DNA of 64,000 nt from Himantopus leucocephalus (lineage: Eukaryota > Chordata > Aves > Charadriiformes > Recurvirostridae): assembly GCA_003993805.1 (NCBI GenBank), contig RSEF01000003.1:109595491-109659490 (forward strand), in the 5' to 3' direction. Below, one piece after another: positions 36,715 to 64,000 of this stretch; within the stretch, counting starts at the first letter, position 1; each line of letters opens with the position of its first letter. The notes beneath the pieces are model-generated. The model searched no databases, had not been told where the DNA came from, and saw only the letters and a program-made list of their open reading frames with translations. A program made the position numbers and the translations under genes.

Positions 36715-36724
36715 GCGCATGCGC
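36715..36724. promoter_or_regulatory. NRF1-type palindrome, copy 2
   Basis: Identical 'gcgcatgcgc', 67 bases after copy 1 start to start. Paired NRF1 sites are typical of CpG-island promoters of broadly expressed genes. Confidence 0.6.
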
Positions 36725-36749
36725 TGTGGCGGCGGCAGGGGCGAGCGGC

Positions 36750-36990
36750 GGCGGCGGCCCGGGCGGGGGGAGGTTTGCCGCGCTCTCGCTGTCCCTCTCC
36801 CTCCGTGCGCGCCGGGCTCGCCCTCCCGCCATGTTGTTGTGAGCCCCTCGCCGCCGACGGGGGGGAGGGGAGGCAGGAAGGAGAGGCGCCGAGAGGGAGG
36901 AGGAGGAGGTGGAGGGGGGCGGCGGGCGGGCAGGGGTGTCCCAGCGCCCGCTCCGGCTCCATCGCAGCGAGCAGCGCCGCCAGCCAGCCC
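36750..36990 (+). other. PUM2: PUM2 first exon, non-coding (5' limit approximate)
   Basis: A strong donor, 'cagccc' then 'gtgagtaccc', ends the exon at 36990. The leader contains the short upstream ORF at 36831-36842 and, after it, a purine-rich G-tract region (36856-36940) with many GGG and GGA runs. The transcription start is not determined by sequence alone. The left limit given is only a guess from the position of the YY1-type element, which usually sits just downstream of the start. Confidence 0.55.
36826..36836 (+). promoter_or_regulatory. YY1-type element overlapping a three-codon upstream ORF
   Basis: 'ccgccatgttg' fits the CCGCCATnTTG YY1 consensus that often lies just inside the transcribed region of CpG-island genes. 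The same bases contain an ATG in good context that begins the frame ATG-TTG-TTG-TGA (36831-36842). Confidence 0.5.
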
Positions 36991-37109
36991 GTGAGTACCC
37001 GCGGGGGCCGGGGCCGCGCTGGCTAGGCCGCGGGCGGGCGGAGCGGGCGGGCGGGCCCCCCCTTCCTCCAGCCCCCTTTTGTCTCCGGCCTCGGCTGCGC
37101 GCCGAGGGA

Positions 37110-37209
37110 NNNNNNNNNNNNNNNNNNNNNNNNNNNNNNNNNNNNNNNNNNNNNNNNNNNNNNNNNNNNNNNNNNNNNNNNNNNNNNNNNNNNNNNNNNN
37201 NNNNNNNNN
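37110..37209. other. Assembly gap (100 N)
   Basis: Exactly 100 N, a conventional placeholder for unknown length. It sits between the GC-rich first exon of PUM2 and a CR1 copy. Confidence 0.95.
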
Positions 37210-37372
37210 TGGAAGTGTTCAAGGCCAGGCTGGATGGGGCTTTGAGGAACCTAGTTCCTAGTTTCTAGTTGAAGACGTCCCCACTCATTGCAAGGGAGGT
37301 TGGACTACATGACGTTTAAAGGTCCCTTTGAACCCAACCTATTCTATTCTGTGATTCTATTGTATGATTCTA
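37210..37372 (+). repeat. CR1 3' portion, sense, cut by the gap
   Basis: Begins at the first base after the gap with 'tggaagtgttcaaggccagg' and ends with 'ctgtgattctattgtatgat'. Its 5' part is presumably in the gap. Confidence 0.9.
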
Positions 37373-37671
37373 ATTTTATTAGCTTTTTTCACAGCTGGTT
37401 CTATATTCTGTATGTCTCCCTCATAACTTCAGAATCTCCATCTTGTTGTAGTGATTTAAGCAATTCCTTTATACAGCATCAGCTTCAGTAACAGAATGTA
37501 ACTTTTAAGTGTTTATAATTATTCCTTGGCAATGTGTGCTTCCTTGCTTCATTATATAAAGCTGACTTGGGTATCTAAAATGAATTATTTGCCTATCCTC
37601 TTAATAGTATTGCTATTTCTTGGCCATTTATAAGCATATTAGAAATAAAACCATTTTCTCTTTTCAAACAG

Positions 37672-61862
<24,191 letters not shown>

Positions 61863-64000
61863 GTAAAAAAAAACAAAAAAAATACAAAAACAAAAACAAA
61901 AAACCAAAAAAACACTTTCTGTTTGTATGTGTGTATGTATTTCTATGTGTAAAATATATGTTGCATAAGAGATGTCACATTACCTTTTGCTGTTAAAACA
62001 GTTTTGTAATAAAGAGGGGCTGTTCCTCAGAGGTGAAGAGCGCGCTCAAATGCTTATTGATCTGACAGTGGAGGGCACTCAGCTTTTTGCAGAATCGGGC
62101 CGACAACTGATTTTTCTTCCCTTGCAGAAGCCCGATAGAGAGCCCAGTAAAGACTTATTGTTGGTCCTTTTTGTTTTATGTTTCTACAGTATGCCAAGCA
62201 AAGATGCATTATTTTTGTTTCTACTTCATTGTATTACCACTTAAGGACATTTTAAAATGATACTGCGTTTCACAGTAAAGTGACTTTCAGTACTGCCCCT
62301 TACCATGATACCATGGTAAAATAGAAAAGTGAGCAAAGCTCTCAGTGTAAAATACATTGAAAGGTGATTTTTGAATCAGTGAGCCTACTACCTCATGGCC
62401 CAGATGATTTGCCAGGAAGACAATAGTTTATCACCAGGCTGGTGGAAAGAAAGAAAATGCGTTTGTGAAAGAAGTAGCAAAGGCTTTGTCAGTGGTGGCT
62501 CTTTGTTATCAGATGTATTTTTTAAGGAACGATGATGGTAATCCTTTAAATTTTTTTTGAGCTAGTTAAATGACATGGGAGCTCAACCTTTAAAAAAAAA
62601 TAAAATAATAATCTAAAGAAACCCCACCACAGCCTATAGTATGTTTACAAGAGAGTGCCTCTAACATGAGGTTACTTGATAAACTTTCCCTTTTTTCGCT
62701 GCAAATATTGGTAGTCATTTAATTTGGATGCTAAAATCATACAATGAAACTGGATGTAATTTCAAGATGGAGTTGCCTGTTGCTCCAGTAACTATTCAGT
62801 GCACAGTTTTGTGCATGTAATAGGCGACCTAATCCCCTGTAGTTCTCTTAGTGCAAATAAAACAGGAAAAATTTAAAAGTGCCTACCAAAAAACACTTTA
62901 AGTCAGAAATGTGTGAGCGATTTGTGTAACAAGGTTAAAAGTAATTTAAATATATTACATTTACAGTTCAGTATCCCCTTCACGGTTAAGTGCTGAATAC
63001 CCGAAGTAAAACTGGGCAAGGGGATGTTTCAGCACGTTTTATTTTTTTTTACTTACCTTTTTTCCTTTTTCAGGTCTACAAAGTGCACCTTTGGGCTGAG
63101 ACCAAGCATGGAAAGTTTCAGCCCAAATGGAGGCTTTTGAGAAAGTTCTGAACATCTGACAATGGGGTTATCATGGAAATCTTTTTCTTTCTTTCTTTTC
63201 AAAGTATTCTCACAATAGTTTTCATATTACTGAAAACTATACTTCAACCAAATTTTGGAAGGCATTATCTAAAATTCAAAACAGTTAAAGTTTTACGTTG
63301 TTTCACATTTGATAAATGTTAAAAGACTTTTTTCAGTTCTGAGAAAATAAGCTGCAATCAGTATAGAGGATTACCTCTATCAGCAGAAATTGTTAAATAC
63401 TGTTTTTTAATCCATTTTGGACTGTTTGGCAGTGTGAACTAAACATAATAGTTTGTTAAAATCATGTACTAGATCAGCGTGTACAGGCCAGAATGTACAG
63501 TTGTACTCTGAAAATTGACACAACCTTGTTGGCTTCCATGTGTGCTGCCTCTTCATCTTCCAAATGAAGTGGACCTTGGTTACGGGTAAACTTTTTGCTA
63601 CCTTACCAAATCAACCTGAAATTTGGAAATTAAGGTCTTCTGGATTTTTGCTTTCATAAAAATGCGGTAATTTTTTTTAGCATTTGCGGCACTCTGCCCT
63701 GTGTTGTATCTTTGCGCAGTACATCCAAGGTGCATCGTCACAAAAAGTTGACAATTATTTCTGCAGTTAATTGTCTGTCCTGTTAAATTTATTTTGGCAT
63801 GTTCATCGACCACTTTTGGAAGCATTTGTTTTGTTCTGACATACAAAAAACCAAAAAGGCAAAGCTTTCTCACCAAATGAGAAGTTACACCTGAAATCAA
63901 ACAGGGAGTATATTTTAAGAAGGGTATGATTATCGTGTAGTCACTTTTCAGAGTAGAACAACATTGTAAGTTCATGTCTGCATGCAGTTTCCATTGGTAT
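61863..64000 (+). other. PUM2 intron, truncated by window edge
   Basis: Begins with an A-rich tract at 61863-61913. The expected next exon (GGLTNGSGRYISAAPG in human PUM2) is not present to 64000. Two stretches, about 62070-62125 and 63085-63175, resemble ancient amniote repeats as I remember them. A strong acceptor at 63073 is described separately. Confidence 0.7.
63074..63099 (+). CDS. Possible alternative terminal coding segment of PUM2
   Basis: The acceptor 'ccttttttcctttttcag' is one of the best pyrimidine tracts in the window. Spliced to the preceding exon in phase 1 it would encode GLQSAPLG and then TGA, giving a PUM2 form without the Puf repeats. No canonical AATAAA follows before 64000, and the sequence just after it may be an old repeat, so this may be only a decoy acceptor. 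Confidence 0.2.

Larger units (their letters stand above)
36320..37109 (+). promoter_or_regulatory. PUM2: CpG island promoter of PUM2
   Basis: Composition shifts abruptly to very high G+C with dense CpG, continuing up to the assembly gap. It contains GC-box-like 'gaggggcggagg', two identical palindromes 'gcgcatgcgc' (36648-36657 and 36715-36724) matching the NRF1 core, and a YY1-type 'ccgccatgttg' at 36826-36836. No TATA box is visible, as expected for a housekeeping promoter. It may also fire toward the minus strand, but no minus-strand exon here can be supported. Long frames across the island on either strand are compositional. Confidence 0.85.
36991..37671 (+). other. PUM2 intron 1 as assembled, containing a gap
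   Basis: It runs from the exon 1 donor to the 'ctcttttcaaacag' acceptor at 37671. It includes 100 N and a CR1 fragment that starts exactly at the gap edge. The PUM2 start-codon exon (human protein begins MNHDFQALALESRGMGE) is not found on either side of the gap, so sequence is missing here. Confidence 0.7.

Noticed and set aside
36320..36994. 224-codon plus-strand open frame and long minus-strand frames across the CpG island
   Set aside because: Gly/Arg/Pro/Ala-rich translations in all frames are what extreme G+C content gives. They overlap the PUM2 promoter and leader, and one minus-strand frame runs through the N gap.
37210..37671. Possible PUM2 start-codon exon after the gap
   Set aside because: No frame encodes anything like the expected N terminus. 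The first 163 bases are CR1 and the rest is intronic.
63598..63975. 125-codon minus-strand frame near the right edge
   Set aside because: Antisense in a PUM2 intron, and no recognisable domain. I considered a domesticated transposase remnant but found no motif to support it.

Overview
The window looks like bird nuclear DNA. Its interspersed repeats are almost all CR1 LINE 3' ends, in both orientations, with the usual tail of repeated 'gattctatga' motifs. There is one long-terminal-repeat relic of avian retroviral type and no mammalian SINEs. The genes are spread over many small exons with GT-AG introns. I cannot name the species from the sequence. Two runs of exactly 100 N (37110-37209 and 59843-59942) are assembly gaps of unstated true size.

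Layout. (1) 1-12300: intergenic DNA with five sizeable or fragmentary CR1 copies, one solo LTR and no convincing gene. (2) 12300-23340, minus strand: a complete amino-acid transporter light-chain gene in six coding exons. The splice phases join without a break into 484 codons. It belongs to the SLC7 light chains closest to b(0,+)AT/LAT. Its position next to PUM2 points to SLC7A15 (arpAT), a gene I recall as lost in primates. (3) 23340-36300: the interval between the two divergent genes, mostly free of CR1 between 27030 and 33700. It holds one splice-bounded, stop-terminated coding-like segment on the minus strand (31394-31496) that I cannot assign. (4) 36320-37109: a CpG island with two identical NRF1-type palindromes, a YY1-type element and the first, non-coding exon of PUM2. 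(5) 37672-61862, plus strand: eleven consecutive coding exons of Pumilio RNA-binding protein 2 (PUM2), about 633 residues of the N-terminal regulatory region. The start-codon exon is not present and presumably lies in the gap after exon 1. The RNA-binding Puf repeats lie beyond the right edge.

PUM2 is a cytoplasmic translational repressor of mRNAs carrying Pumilio response elements. The transporter is a plasma-membrane exchanger subunit expected to pair with a heavy chain (SLC3A1 or SLC3A2). The two genes are neighbours, not a pathway. The points most worth a second look are the intact transporter, the unassigned exon between the genes, a tandem NAGNAG acceptor and a symmetric 79-codon cassette exon in PUM2, a possible early-terminating exon at 63074, and the compact regulatory layout of the CpG island.
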